DNA of 64,000 nt from Paenibacillus pasadenensis (GCF_023715725.1 NZ_JAMBOT010000001.1:806001-870000); one strand, 5' to 3'; shown: positions 34,364-44,101, counted from the stretch's first letter. Translations and numbers: made by a program. The notes: generated by a model from the sequence alone, not told the origin.

Positions 34364-34660
34364 TTAACGAGGAAGCTCAATCGTTTTATGGTCCTTGGAC
34401 TCTTTGTAGAGCACAATCGTTTTGCCGATAACCTGAACCAGATGAGAGCCTGAGCCCTCTGCCAGCTGAGCGCCCACTTCGCGCGGGTCTTCATCGCAGT
34501 TGTTGAGCAGGTTCACCTTGAGCAGCTCGCGCTTCTCAATCGCCTCTTCAATATGTTTCACCAGATTCTCGTTCATGCCGCCTTTGCCGATTTGAAAAAT
34601 CGGGGTCAGGTGATGAGCGAGCGCGCGCAGATGGCGCTTTTGCTTCCCGGTCAATGTCAT
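34364..34660 (-). CDS. yhbY: Ribosome assembly RNA-binding protein YhbY/YqeI
   Basis: 98 residues, a complete CRM domain: LTGKQKRHLRALAHHLTPIF, QIGKGGMNENLVKHIEEAIE and the C-terminal VQVIGKTIVLYKESKD. It helps large-subunit maturation. The ATG at 34660 is used; a GTG three codons upstream is possible. Located between aroE and nadD as in B. subtilis. Confidence 0.92.
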   Translation of the reverse strand: MTLTGKQKRHLRALAHHLTPIFQIGKGGMNENLVKHIEEAIEKRELLKVNLLNNCDEDPREVGAQLAEGSGSHLVQVIGKTIVLYKESKDHKTIELPR

Positions 34661-34706
34661 GTCAATCACAATTCCTCTCTGTGCAGCCCGTCCTGCGGAC
34701 GGGCGG

Positions 34707-35603
34707 TTAGGTCGCAGACGGCGCTTGCAGCGCCTGCAGCACGGTTTCCCGCATCGCCTGCACCGGCGCGGGCAAGCCCGTCCAATATTCAAAGGCGTAA
34801 GCGCCTTGATAAATAAACATGCCAAGCCCGCCGTGCGTACGGCAGCCGAGCTCGCGGGCGCGTGCCAGCCATGCCGTTTCCAGCGGATTATAGATCAGAT
34901 CGCTCGCAACCGCATCCGGCCGCAGCAGCGATACATCCAGCGGCATATCATCCACATACGGGTACATTCCGATGGAGGTCGTATTAACGACGAGATCGGC
35001 GGAGCGGATGACGGCGTCAGCCGCATCGCCTGCAGAAGACAGCGCCTGCACGTTGCCGCAGCCGGAAAAAGCTTCCGCAAGCTCCTGCGCCCGCTCCTCC
35101 GTGCGGTTGAGCACCGTGACGAGCTCGGGCTCCTCGCCAAGCAGCGCATAGAGGATGCCGCGCGCCGCGCCGCCTGCGCCAATGACCGCAATGCGTTTGC
35201 CCTTCAGCACCGGCATAACCTCTTCCTTCAAAGAGCGCACATAACCGATGCCGTCCGTATTGTAGCCCGTCAGCATGCCGCCGTTGTTAACGACAGTATT
35301 AACCGCACCGATCAGGCGCGCCGCATCGTCCACATAGTCCAGATGTTTCATGACATCCAGCTTATGCGGGATCGTTACGTTGACACCGCGAATGCCCATC
35401 GCCCGCACGCCGAGCCAAAAATCTCCCAGCCGTTCCGGGCTCACATGGAAAGCGGCATAAACGCCGTTTACCCCCGTCTCGCGGAAAGCCCGATTCATCA
35501 TAATCGGGGACTTGGATTGGCGGATAGGATCGCCGATTACGCCAAATACCGTCGTCGAGCTGTCGAGCGCCAGCCTTGGAATTGCTTTTTGACTCGTCTC
35601 CAT
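34707..35603 (-). CDS. aroE: Shikimate dehydrogenase (NADP+)
   Basis: 298 residues. Substrate motifs FGVIGDPIRQSKSPIMMNRA, VNVTIPHKLDVMKHLD (catalytic Lys) and AVNTVVNNGGMLTGYNTDG, then the NADP loop VIGAGGAARGILYALL with NRTEER. It reduces 3-dehydroshikimate in the aromatic amino acid pathway. Sits between yqeH and yhbY. Confidence 0.95.
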   Translation of the reverse strand: METSQKAIPRLALDSSTTVFGVIGDPIRQSKSPIMMNRAFRETGVNGVYAAFHVSPERLGDFWLGVRAMGIRGVNVTIPHKLDVMKHLDYVDDAARLIGAVNTVVNNGGMLTGYNTDGIGYVRSLKEEVMPVLKGKRIAVIGAGGAARGILYALLGEEPELVTVLNRTEERAQELAEAFSGCGNVQALSSAGDAADAVIRSADLVVNTTSIGMYPYVDDMPLDVSLLRPDAVASDLIYNPLETAWLARARELGCRTHGGLGMFIYQGAYAFEYWTGLPAPVQAMRETVLQALQAPSAT

Positions 35604-35643
35604 AAGCCGTATCTCCTGTCCGAATGTTCTCGATGCCGATCGC

Positions 35644-36780
35644 TTAAATCAGCGCTTCGCGGACAAGCACTTTAACGCCTTTAGGCGCGTACACCTCAAC
35701 CTGCGCCCCGCTCGTGCCGTTGACGCGAATCCAGCCAAGTCCGGAAATGAACACATCCGATTCGCTGCCCCGCGGAATGCGCAGAGAGTGGCGTGTCCAT
35801 GCCGGAATGGTTTCCAGCTCTTCCAAGGACGGAGGAGCAAGCATTACGCCCTTATGCTGCGCATACAGCTCGTCCGCGCGCTCCAGCTTCGTGCGGTGCA
35901 CCTTCAAGGCATTGGCCGTATAAAGCGTAAAGCTCAAATTAGAACCATGCGTGTAGTCAAAACGCACCAGACTGCCGAAAAACAGCGACTGTCCCGCGTC
36001 CAGCTGATATACGAGCGACTTGATCGGCTTGTCCGGCAGCAGCGCGCCAAGCACGCCGCGCGGCACCAGCTCCGTCAGCCTGGACGTATATACGATGCCT
36101 GGCGTATCGATGATAAAATGGCCGTCGTCAAGCGGAATACGAATCTCGTCCAGCGTTGTGCCCGGGAAGCGGGATACAGTCAGCTCGCGCTCCAGATCGC
36201 TGTAATCGGAGATGAGCCGGTTGATTAGCGTAGACTTGCCCACGTTGGTCGCGCCGACGACATAAACGTCGCGGCGGCCTCTCAGCATCTCTACCGCTTC
36301 AACAACGCGGTCAAAGCCCATGCCTTTTTTGGCGCTGCAGAGCACTACGTCTACGGTACGCAGACCTTGAGCTTTGGCTTGGCGCTGCACCCAATTGCGA
36401 ATCCGGTTGTAGTTGGTGCCCTTCGGCAGCAGATCGATTTTGTTGACGACGAGCAGCACCGGATTGTTCCCGACAAAACGCTGCAGGCCGGAAATCATGC
36501 TCCCCTCAAAATCAAACAGGTCCACGATATGCACGACCAGGCTGTCTGTGGACGCGATTCCGCCCAGCAGCCTGAGAAACTCGTCGTGATCCATGGACAC
36601 CTGAACCGCGTCGTTATAGTTGCGGATGCGGAAGCACCGCTGGCAAATCGCGCCTTCCGTGTTTAAAGAGGATGCGGGCACAAATCCCGGCAGCTCTTTA
36701 TTAACCGACTGCAGCGCGGCGCCGCAGCCTCCGCAGCCTTTGGCGCTTTGTTGTTCCTTCATCTCGTTGTTATTGCTCAC
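35644..36780 (-). CDS. yqeH: Ribosome biogenesis GTPase YqeH
   Basis: 378 residues. An N-terminal treble-clef zinc finger (CGGCG ... CQRCF) is followed by a circularly permuted GTPase in which NKID (G4, VNKIDLLP) precedes SAKKG (G5), GATNVGKSTLINRL (G1) and DTPGI (G3). A C-terminal RNA-binding part follows. It is needed for small-subunit assembly. Its start overlaps the yqeG stop by 4 nt. Confidence 0.95.
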   Translation of the reverse strand: MSNNNEMKEQQSAKGCGGCGAALQSVNKELPGFVPASSLNTEGAICQRCFRIRNYNDAVQVSMDHDEFLRLLGGIASTDSLVVHIVDLFDFEGSMISGLQRFVGNNPVLLVVNKIDLLPKGTNYNRIRNWVQRQAKAQGLRTVDVVLCSAKKGMGFDRVVEAVEMLRGRRDVYVVGATNVGKSTLINRLISDYSDLERELTVSRFPGTTLDEIRIPLDDGHFIIDTPGIVYTSRLTELVPRGVLGALLPDKPIKSLVYQLDAGQSLFFGSLVRFDYTHGSNLSFTLYTANALKVHRTKLERADELYAQHKGVMLAPPSLEELETIPAWTRHSLRIPRGSESDVFISGLGWIRVNGTSGAQVEVYAPKGVKVLVREALI

Positions 36781-37304
36781 TTCCTAGCTTCCTCCTCCTG
36801 CCACAGGCCCTTCCGGCGAAGACGGGACAAGGCGATCCGCTCCAGCACCCGGTTGATCCGGGTGCCGAATCCCTCGTCTAACGGCGCAATCGGAGCGACC
36901 AAAATCGTATACAGCCCCATCCGTTTGCCCCCCAGCACGTCGGTCATCATCTGGTCGCCAATAACGACCGTCTGCTCGGCTCGAAGGTCCAGCACCTGGA
37001 GCGCCTTGCGAAAGGCGCGCGTGGACGGCTTGCGGGCCGCATGAATGAACGGAATAGCTAGAGGTTCGGCGAAGCGGGATACCCGCGTCTGGTGGTTGTT
37101 GGATACAACGACCACCTGAAACCCGAGCTCCCGGAGCCTGTCCAGCCAAACGATGAGCTCTGGAGTCGCGAGTGCGATTTTGGAGCCGACAAGGGTATTG
37201 TCCAGATCGGTAATAATACCCTTGACGCCTTTCTCCGCCAGCAGATTCAGATCGATATCATATATAGATTTCACGCGCATGTGCGGCACTAGCCGTTCGA
37301 ACAT
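36777..37304 (-). CDS. yqeG: YqeG family HAD IIIA-type phosphatase
   Basis: 175 residues. HAD motifs: GIITDLDNTLVGSK (nucleophile Asp), VVVVSNNHQTRV, and VVIGDQMMTDVLGGKRMGL. The substrate is not known for most members. First gene of the yqe cluster. Confidence 0.92.
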   Translation of the reverse strand: MFERLVPHMRVKSIYDIDLNLLAEKGVKGIITDLDNTLVGSKIALATPELIVWLDRLRELGFQVVVVSNNHQTRVSRFAEPLAIPFIHAARKPSTRAFRKALQVLDLRAEQTVVIGDQMMTDVLGGKRMGLYTILVAPIAPLDEGFGTRINRVLERIALSRLRRKGLWQEEEARK

Positions 37305-37406
37305 CGCTAAGTCTCCCTTGCTAAAAAGCCTGCTTTCTTACGAAACTATACCATATTACAGGATATTGGCGCAAAAAGGAACCGCTCCTATTCCTGGATG
37401 TTAACA

Positions 37407-37441
37407 GAAAAAAGAACCGCCCCTTTCAAACGGGACGGCTC
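37407..37441 (-). terminator. Terminator of the transglutaminase operon
   Basis: GAACCGCCCC pairs with GGGACGGCTC (37414-37441), followed on the minus strand by T6. It lies between the transglutaminase gene and yqeG. Confidence 0.85.
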
Positions 37442-37491
37442 CAATCATGGATTATTAGGCTTTGCCGGATTAATCCGCCTATTGTGCAGCT

Positions 37492-39765
37492 TCAGCGAGG
37501 AGGCTTTAACCTACCGCGCAGCTCGCGGACCTTTACGGAGTAGGCCTCAGCCTCTTCCGCCGTAACCGGCCGGCCGCCGTACTTCGTTCGCTCAAAAAAG
37601 CCTAACAGCTCGGCGAATTCCTGCTTCAGGAAGCGGCGTTCGCCAGACCAGCGGACGACCGCCTCCCGGAACGTTTCATGCTCTTCTTTTGGCAAGCCGT
37701 TCTTGCGGGCGGAACGGATGAGACGCTCCGTTTCCCAGACGACCTGCTGCTCGGCAGTGAGCGAACGGGTACGGAACGAATGCCATAACCCTGCAAGCTG
37801 TCTCCGGCGCATAAAGGCTGTACATGCAGCCGCAGCAGCGATAATCGCGGCTCCGGTCCAGCCTGCCCATGCCGGCATGGAGAAGCCCTGCCCTTCCGTA
37901 ACGCTTTCCTGAGCTGGCTCCGGCGCTGCGGACGGCGTTGGCTCCGCGCTTGGCTCAGGAGCGGCCGTGCTTTCACCCGTTGCATAGGGGAAAGTGAACC
38001 CAGGCGTAGGCTCAAACGGAATCCAGCCGTAACCTTCAAAATAAATTTCAACCCAAGAGTGGGCGTCGGAGTTTTTGACCGTATACGTTTCCGTGCCGGT
38101 CGTGCCAAGCTGCTCCATTGCTTCCGCGCCGCGTCTCATAACATCTTCTTCGGGAATCGAGCCGCTTCCCGGCGCGTAACCTTTCACCCAGCGCGACGGC
38201 AAGCCGATATGCCGGGCCATAACCGCCATGGCGGTGGAGAAGTAATCGCAATAGCCCTCTTGAATTTCAAATAGAAAGGAATCAACAAAGTCCTTGCTCT
38301 TTTTTCTGGAAAGGTCAGGCTGGTTCGTGTACCTGAAATTTGAGCGCAAATAATTCTGGATCGCTAATGCTTTATCAAAATCTTTCTCCGAATCCGCCGT
38401 AATCTGCTGCGCCAGCTCCGCCACACGGCTTTGGGAGTTCTCCGGAAGCTGCCCAAAGTTAACAAGCGGTGCACTGTTTACATTGCCGGCCGGAACATGC
38501 TGAACCGCTTCATTCAGCACAACCTGCTCCGATACAATCTTGTATTGGGCGGGATACGGAGCTCTATCTCCAATATCCAGGCTCATTTTGTCCGTGCCCA
38601 CATCGTACTCGACCTCTTTGTACGAAGTCCGGCCGTTGTCCGGAATTTCAATTGAACGCGGATCAGGCGCTCCGAATATAACCGGAAACTTGTCCTTGCG
38701 CAGCATTTTGAACGACTGCTCAATTTTCACCGTCTGGACTGTTCCGTTCAATGCAATATCTCCAACATCAGTGCCGTCCGCAGGTACCGTCACGATATCC
38801 TCAAGCTCCTCGCTGCTTTTCCAGCCGGAGCCCGTATAATAATCCTTCGTCTCCCCGCGCCAGTAGCTTTTCTGCGAGGACGTAACCTCCATGACCGGCG
38901 AATGGTCAAAATTGAAGCCGCCTCCGAGCTTATTGTCGTCGCCGCTGTATCCCGATTTGGCGGAGCGTTTGCCCGTGCTGGCCGGCTCGCCTTTGTCGCC
39001 GACAAAAGATTGCACCTGCTCGCCTTGCGACTCCTGCCACGCGGTATACGGGTCCTTAATAACCGGCGGAATTTCCGGAGCAACCAGCCCGGTAGCCATG
39101 ACCAGCGACAGCACAAGCACAACCGGCAGCAGCAGCTGCAGCGGATAACGAAGCAGCCGCTTCCAGCTGTGCGGATGCCGCTGCTGGAACCCGGCGTAAT
39201 GCTCGGCAATCAGCCAGACCAGTCCCGAAAACACGACAATTGCCACGCTGTCCCACAAATAAATAGGGGTAAATGAATCCGTCACGGCCAGCACAAGCAG
39301 ATTGACGGCGGTAAAACCGACGATGCGCATGCGCGTATTCGTCCAGGCCGCGAACAACGCGAAAATTAGCCATACCGCTAAAGCAATTTCCAGAAACGGG
39401 CTTAACAGCCGTCCCCCGGCAAGCAGAGTCTGCATCGCGCCGGCATCCGCTGGACGCGGCAGCACGCTCCAATCTACGGGAGCGAACTGAATCAGAACGA
39501 AGACTACAGCAATCAGCTGCAGAGACCATCTCAGCACACGGCGGATAGGCAGCAAATCGAGCACAACGCTTGTTGCTATAACCGTATACACGACGATATA
39601 GGTTTCTTCCCACCAGAGCTGCTCAAGCACCGATACGGAGCTGGAAATCATTGCTGCTGTCAGCAGGCTGGACAAAATAGCAAACCATCCGGCCCGGGGG
39701 AGTCGCGGCGGTGCAATGCTGCTCTGCAGCCGCGTTCCAGCCTGCCTCGGTTTAACTTCCAGCAT
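37492..39765 (-). CDS. Membrane-anchored transglutaminase-like protein (TgpA family)
   Basis: About 757 residues from the ATG at 39765 (GGGAGG 9 nt upstream). The N-terminal DUF3488 part has 6-7 helices (about 25-235), then an outer domain of about 240-430 and a transglutaminase core with the catalytic triad in EGYCDYFSTAMAVMARHIG (Cys), NSDAHSWVEIYFEGYGWIPF (His) and FEPTPGF (Asp position). A last helix near 655 and a DUF4129-like tail follow. The family occurs with DUF58 and MoxR genes, as here. The reaction is not proven. Start overlaps the DUF58 stop by 14 nt. Confidence 0.88.
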   Translation of the reverse strand: MLEVKPRQAGTRLQSSIAPPRLPRAGWFAILSSLLTAAMISSSVSVLEQLWWEETYIVVYTVIATSVVLDLLPIRRVLRWSLQLIAVVFVLIQFAPVDWSVLPRPADAGAMQTLLAGGRLLSPFLEIALAVWLIFALFAAWTNTRMRIVGFTAVNLLVLAVTDSFTPIYLWDSVAIVVFSGLVWLIAEHYAGFQQRHPHSWKRLLRYPLQLLLPVVLVLSLVMATGLVAPEIPPVIKDPYTAWQESQGEQVQSFVGDKGEPASTGKRSAKSGYSGDDNKLGGGFNFDHSPVMEVTSSQKSYWRGETKDYYTGSGWKSSEELEDIVTVPADGTDVGDIALNGTVQTVKIEQSFKMLRKDKFPVIFGAPDPRSIEIPDNGRTSYKEVEYDVGTDKMSLDIGDRAPYPAQYKIVSEQVVLNEAVQHVPAGNVNSAPLVNFGQLPENSQSRVAELAQQITADSEKDFDKALAIQNYLRSNFRYTNQPDLSRKKSKDFVDSFLFEIQEGYCDYFSTAMAVMARHIGLPSRWVKGYAPGSGSIPEEDVMRRGAEAMEQLGTTGTETYTVKNSDAHSWVEIYFEGYGWIPFEPTPGFTFPYATGESTAAPEPSAEPTPSAAPEPAQESVTEGQGFSMPAWAGWTGAAIIAAAAACTAFMRRRQLAGLWHSFRTRSLTAEQQVVWETERLIRSARKNGLPKEEHETFREAVVRWSGERRFLKQEFAELLGFFERTKYGGRPVTAEEAEAYSVKVRELRGRLKPPR

Positions 39766-41032
39766 CAACCGCCGCCTCCCTTCCTTCGAGCGCCGCCGGC
39801 AGCTCCTCCAGATTGCGGATGGAATAGACCGGCCCTGCGGCAAAATAATCGTTATCCATCGATGACGGCTGGTCAGCGGTCATGATCCGAATGCAGACCG
39901 GATTCAGGCTGCGCCGGGAAAGCCAGCCCATCGCCTGGCGGATTTCCTCTAAAGGTGCATCCGTGACGAGCAGAGCCATGGAGCCAGTTTCCAGAATAGG
40001 GTCTGCTCGCATGACCGCTTGCGCAAGCTTGTCCGTGCCGTCACTGTCTACTTCTGTCAGCATTTCGATGGCGCGGTGAAGCTGATCTCCGCCGCTGCGG
40101 GCTTTTAGCGCCAGAGGCACGGACGATGTGCACCACAGGCCCATCGATGTGCCGCGCTTCATGCCGTGCTCAAACAGCGAGGCTGCTGCGGATACGGCCG
40201 TTTCAAAACGCTCCTCAGCCCCAGCGTCGCCGCGCCGGTAAGCGTCAAGCAGCACAATGGTGCGCGGGAGCGCTTCTCTTTCGAACTCCTTGGATTTCCA
40301 TTGGCCGGTTTTAGCCGTGGCCCCCCAGTGAACCCGGGACAAGCGGTCGCCGGGCAAAAACTCGCGTATTCCGTTAATCTGCGTCGTTTCGCGCGAGGAA
40401 CGCGGTGCAGCGGCGTGCGAGAAATGTCCCTTTGCTCCCTTTCGGATCCGATCCCAGCCTTGCAGCGAAATGGTTTGCGGACGCACGGAAAATTCGCCAG
40501 GTTCGTGAAACGACCCTGTGTGCTCAAAAAACCCGAAAATATCCCGCGTCATGCACATTGTCGGCAGGAACCGGTACACTCCGCGCTGCAACGGCGGCGT
40601 TGCATACTCCGCTGAGCCCTCCCGCTTCAGGTTCGGAACAAAGCTCGCCTCAAACGGAAGCCATTCCGCTCCATTGCGCTCCAGCCTTTCCTGCACGAGC
40701 ACGTACGGGACGGGATAATATCCCGGCAGCCTGAGCTCCAGCTGAGCCTGCAGCGTAGCGCCAGCCGCAATGACCCGGCTGTCGGTTCCGGACGCTGCCG
40801 TCAGCCCGGGAACATGGATTCCGATTTTGCGCGTTCCTGTAATACGCCGGATCCCGCTCCAATAACCAAGAGTAAGATAAACGATAAGACCGTTGAAAAT
40901 ACAGAAAAGCATGACGGAGGTTTTGCCTCCCTGAAACAACATATACAGCAGGCTGGAGACGTACAGAACAGCCATAAGCAACAGCCTGCGCCGGACATCC
41001 GACATCATTCGTCCAGCAGCTCGGCGCTTCAT
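39752..41032 (-). CDS. DUF58 domain-containing protein
   Basis: 426 residues. Two N-terminal helices (about 15-55) and a VWA-like region with the family motif RLSRVHWGATAKTGQWKSKEFE and LPRTIVLLDAYR. DUF58 proteins form operons with MoxR ATPases and transglutaminase-like membrane proteins; the function of the trio is thought to be assembly or maturation of envelope proteins. The ATG is 1 nt past the MoxR stop. Confidence 0.88.
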   Translation of the reverse strand: MKRRAAGRMMSDVRRRLLLMAVLYVSSLLYMLFQGGKTSVMLFCIFNGLIVYLTLGYWSGIRRITGTRKIGIHVPGLTAASGTDSRVIAAGATLQAQLELRLPGYYPVPYVLVQERLERNGAEWLPFEASFVPNLKREGSAEYATPPLQRGVYRFLPTMCMTRDIFGFFEHTGSFHEPGEFSVRPQTISLQGWDRIRKGAKGHFSHAAAPRSSRETTQINGIREFLPGDRLSRVHWGATAKTGQWKSKEFEREALPRTIVLLDAYRRGDAGAEERFETAVSAAASLFEHGMKRGTSMGLWCTSSVPLALKARSGGDQLHRAIEMLTEVDSDGTDKLAQAVMRADPILETGSMALLVTDAPLEEIRQAMGWLSRRSLNPVCIRIMTADQPSSMDNDYFAAGPVYSIRNLEELPAALEGREAAVDAGS

Positions 41033-41033
41033 C

Positions 41034-41999
41034 TTAGCGCTCCAGACGAACAGGGGCTTTAATCCGTTCGATAACTTCCTGAACGACCGTTTCCGCGCGC
41101 ACGCCTTTCAGTCTTGCCGAAGGCTGCAGCAGCAAACGATGCGCCAGCACATGGGGCGCCAGCTGTTTTACGTCGTCAGGTATAATGTATTCCCGCTGCT
41201 CTACGAGCGCCCTTGCTTTAGCCGCCCGCATAAGCGATACCGCCGCCCGGGGGCTGGCCCCGAGCTGCACGCCTTCATGCTCCCTCGTGCCGCGCACGAT
41301 TCGAACGAGGTAGTCTCCTACCGCTTCATCGGCATGAATGCGTTCAGCCTGGCGCTGCAGAGAAATAATATCTTCAATACTAGCCACCTGAGACAGCGCA
41401 TCGGACGGATGTCCGGTGTCGCGCATCATCACCATCCGCCGCTCATCCGCCTCATCGGGATAACCGAGCGAAAGCTTCATCATAAAACGGTCCATCTGCG
41501 CCTCCGGCAGCAAATAGGTTCCTTCGAACTCAATCGGATTTTGCGTAGCAATTAAAATAAACGGGGAAGGCAGAGCATAGGTATCGCCGTCGACGGTTAC
41601 GCTTCCTTCCTCCATCGCTTCCAGCAGCGCCGATTGCGTTTTGGTCGTAGCGCGGTTAATTTCGTCGGCCAGCACGAGATGAGACATAATCGGTCCGGCA
41701 CGGAAGATAAACTGCTCCTCCCGGGGATGATAGATCGTAAGACCGGTTATATCGGTAGGTAAAAGGTCGGGGTTGCACTGAATGCGGCGGAAATCACCGC
41801 CGATAGAACGGGCAAGCGCTTTGACAAGCTGCGTTTTGCCGGTACCGGGAACGTCTTCAAGCAGCAGATGGCCTCCGGCCAGCAAGGCGATTAGAACAAG
41901 CTCAATTTCTTTTTCCTTGCCGAGAATTACGGATTCCAAATTACTGCGGATCGCCGAGCTTAGCTGGATATTAGGCACATATAATTCCACGATCGACAA
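41034..41999 (-). CDS. MoxR family AAA+ ATPase
   Basis: 321 residues. Walker A DVPGTGKTQL, Walker B LVLADEINRATTKTQSALLE, sensor 1 IATQNPIEFEGTYLLPEAQ and the sensor 2 region (GASPRAAVSLMRAAK). It probably works as a chaperone-like ATPase for the VWA/DUF58 partner. First gene of the three-gene operon. Confidence 0.92.
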   Translation of the reverse strand: MSIVELYVPNIQLSSAIRSNLESVILGKEKEIELVLIALLAGGHLLLEDVPGTGKTQLVKALARSIGGDFRRIQCNPDLLPTDITGLTIYHPREEQFIFRAGPIMSHLVLADEINRATTKTQSALLEAMEEGSVTVDGDTYALPSPFILIATQNPIEFEGTYLLPEAQMDRFMMKLSLGYPDEADERRMVMMRDTGHPSDALSQVASIEDIISLQRQAERIHADEAVGDYLVRIVRGTREHEGVQLGASPRAAVSLMRAAKARALVEQREYIIPDDVKQLAPHVLAHRLLLQPSARLKGVRAETVVQEVIERIKAPVRLER

Positions 42000-42182
42000 C
42001 TCCTCCCGAATTCAACCTTTAGCAACCGGTTTCCATAGGACGCCGGTCTTATTATTTTACAGTAACCGCATAACTTGAACAATCAATCGACAACTGCAGC
42101 ACCATCCCGTTTAGACGAGTCAGACAGATAAGTAGTTGCGATTCGAGAATAAAAAACCAAAATTCCCAAAATTAGATAAATA

Positions 42183-42217
42183 AAAAAAGAGAATCCCCGA
42201 AAATGGGAATTCTCTTT
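42183..42217 (-). terminator. Terminator of spoVAC-D-E
   Basis: AAAGAGAA-TC-CCC and GGG-AA-TTCTCTTT form a hairpin (42188-42217), followed on the minus strand by T7. The remaining gap to moxR (42000-42180) shows nothing else clear. Confidence 0.85.
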
Positions 42218-42241
42218 ATACGCTTCTCTACTCCAAACGAT

Positions 42242-42592
42242 TCAGCCTTTTGGCCGAACGACCAGAGCCGCCAGGAACGAGAAGATAATCGCGGCGCTTA
42301 CGCCCGCGCTGGTCACTTTGAATATGCCGGATATAACGCCAATCCAGCCGGTATCGTGAAGCTCCGTCAACGCTCCGTGAACGAGCGAATTACCGAAGCT
42401 TGTAATCGGCACCGTCACGCCTGCCCCGGCAAAATCAATCAGCGGCTCGTACCAGCCCAGCCCATCAACTACAGCTCCCAGGACGACAAGCAGCGACATC
42501 GTATGCGCAGGAGTCAGCTTAACGACATCAAACAGCAGTTGACCAAACACGCAAATCGCGCCGCCGACGACAAAAGCCCAAAAATAAATCAT
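42242..42592 (-). CDS. spoVAE: Stage V sporulation protein AE
   Basis: 116 residues with three to four membrane helices. The motif VPITSFGNSLVHGALTEL is shared with SpoVAC (VPVTGFANSMSSAAMEH). Part of the SpoVA channel that loads dipicolinic acid into the forespore and releases it on germination. Overlaps spoVAD by 4 nt. Confidence 0.92.
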   Translation of the reverse strand: MIYFWAFVVGGAICVFGQLLFDVVKLTPAHTMSLLVVLGAVVDGLGWYEPLIDFAGAGVTVPITSFGNSLVHGALTELHDTGWIGVISGIFKVTSAGVSAAIIFSFLAALVVRPKG

Positions 42593-43608
42593 CCCTGCAC
42601 CTCGTTTCTTTCAATAGACACCGCATGAGCGACACAAGGAATGCTCTCTCCCTGCTGATAAGACAAGGGCGACAGCAGCGCTCCCGTTGCAACGACCAAA
42701 ATCCGTTTCAACTCGCCCTTCTGTACCCGCTTAAGCAGATGCCCGTAGGTGACAACAGCGGAACAAGCGCAGCCGCTGCCTCCGGCTTGAACCTTTTGGC
42801 GATCTACATCATAAATCATTAAGCCGCAATCATTAAATTCCGTTTGCTCCATCGGCACACCGTTGCGCTTCAGCAGATCGGTTGCGATGCGATGTCCAAC
42901 CGTGGCAAGATCGCCGGTTACAATCATGTCGTAATCGCCGGGAGAACGGCCCGTATCGTTCAGATGCGCTTGAATGGTGTCAACCGCCGCCGGGGCCATG
43001 GCCGCCCCCATATTAAATGGATCCTTGATGCCCAGATCGACGATCCGGCCGATTGTGGCACATTCCACGACAGGTCCGCTGCCTGTCGGAGCGACAATGG
43101 CCGCGCCTGCGCCGGTAATCGTAAACTGGCCCGTTGGAGGTTTTTGAGAGCCGTATTCCGTAGGGTACCGGAACTGCTTTTCAACGGTGCAGTTGTGGCT
43201 GCACGTACCGGCAAGCACATGTGTGCCGTTTCCGGAATTGACAATCATGGAAGCGATAGCCAGCGACTCCATCGACGTTGAGCATGCGCCAAATACGCCA
43301 AGATAAGGCACGCCTAAAGAACGAGCCGCAAACGTGTTGCTAATAATCTGGTTCAGAAGATCGCCGCCGACGTAAAATTCCAGCTGGTCTCCGCTGATCC
43401 CGGCGTTTTTGAGAGCCATATCGGAAGCCTGCTCCATGAGCAGCCGCTCCGCCTTTTCCCATGTTTTCTGCTGCAAATCGAGCTCCGGATGCACGAGATC
43501 AAAGTCAGCGGCGAGCGGGCCGTCGCCTTCGTCCGGGCCTACCACTGTCGCAGTTCCGATTATGACCGGCCTGTTTTCAAACCACCAGGTTTGCTTCCCC
43601 TTTTGCAT
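42589..43608 (-). CDS. spoVAD: Stage V sporulation protein AD
   Basis: 339 residues, a thiolase-like fold. Conserved GVFGACSTSMESLAIASMIV (Cys as in thiolases) and GGSGCACSAVVTYGHLL. SpoVAD binds dipicolinic acid and caps the SpoVA channel. The spoVAC stop is 1 nt upstream. Confidence 0.94.
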   Translation of the reverse strand: MQKGKQTWWFENRPVIIGTATVVGPDEGDGPLAADFDLVHPELDLQQKTWEKAERLLMEQASDMALKNAGISGDQLEFYVGGDLLNQIISNTFAARSLGVPYLGVFGACSTSMESLAIASMIVNSGNGTHVLAGTCSHNCTVEKQFRYPTEYGSQKPPTGQFTITGAGAAIVAPTGSGPVVECATIGRIVDLGIKDPFNMGAAMAPAAVDTIQAHLNDTGRSPGDYDMIVTGDLATVGHRIATDLLKRNGVPMEQTEFNDCGLMIYDVDRQKVQAGGSGCACSAVVTYGHLLKRVQKGELKRILVVATGALLSPLSYQQGESIPCVAHAVSIERNEVQG

Positions 43609-43609
43609 C

Positions 43610-44101
43610 TCATTGCCCCCCTGTGCCGAGAATCAAATGAGCGATGCCGACGAAAAAAGCAGCCACTACGCCAAAAACGATAACTGGCCCCGCAACCTTA
43701 AACATATTAACGCCAATGCCAAGCACAATACCTTCGCTCCGATGCTCCATTGCCGCCGAGCTCATGGAGTTGGCAAATCCGGTAACAGGAACCGCTGTAC
43801 CCGCGCCGGCCCATTGAGCGATTTTGTCATATACGCCCAGGCAGGTAAGAATAACTGAAAGAAAAATCATTACAGCTACTGTCGGGTTTGCCGCTTTTTC
43901 AGCACTCATTTGGAAAGCATACATGAAAAACTCCTGAACTCCCTGACCGATCAGACAGATGAAACCGCCGACGAGAAAAGCCCGGATACAGTTGCTAAGC
44001 ACCGATCTGGCCGGCTCCCGGTTTTTGGCAAAAGCCTGATATTCCTTGGCGGACATCGTCATTTTTTTGTATTCGGCTTTGCTGCCGCTTTTGCTGGACA
44101 T
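43610..44101 (-). CDS. spoVAC: Stage V sporulation protein AC
   Basis: 163 residues; after a polar N-terminal region, four membrane helices (AFLVGGFICLIGQGVQEFFM, VAVMIFLSVILTCLGVYD). SpoVAC acts as a mechanosensitive part of the DPA channel in B. subtilis. First gene of a three-gene spoVAC-D-E operon, without the spoVAA/AB/AF genes. An AAGGGGG precedes the ATG. Confidence 0.93.
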   Translation of the reverse strand: MSSKSGSKAEYKKMTMSAKEYQAFAKNREPARSVLSNCIRAFLVGGFICLIGQGVQEFFMYAFQMSAEKAANPTVAVMIFLSVILTCLGVYDKIAQWAGAGTAVPVTGFANSMSSAAMEHRSEGIVLGIGVNMFKVAGPVIVFGVVAAFFVGIAHLILGTGGQ

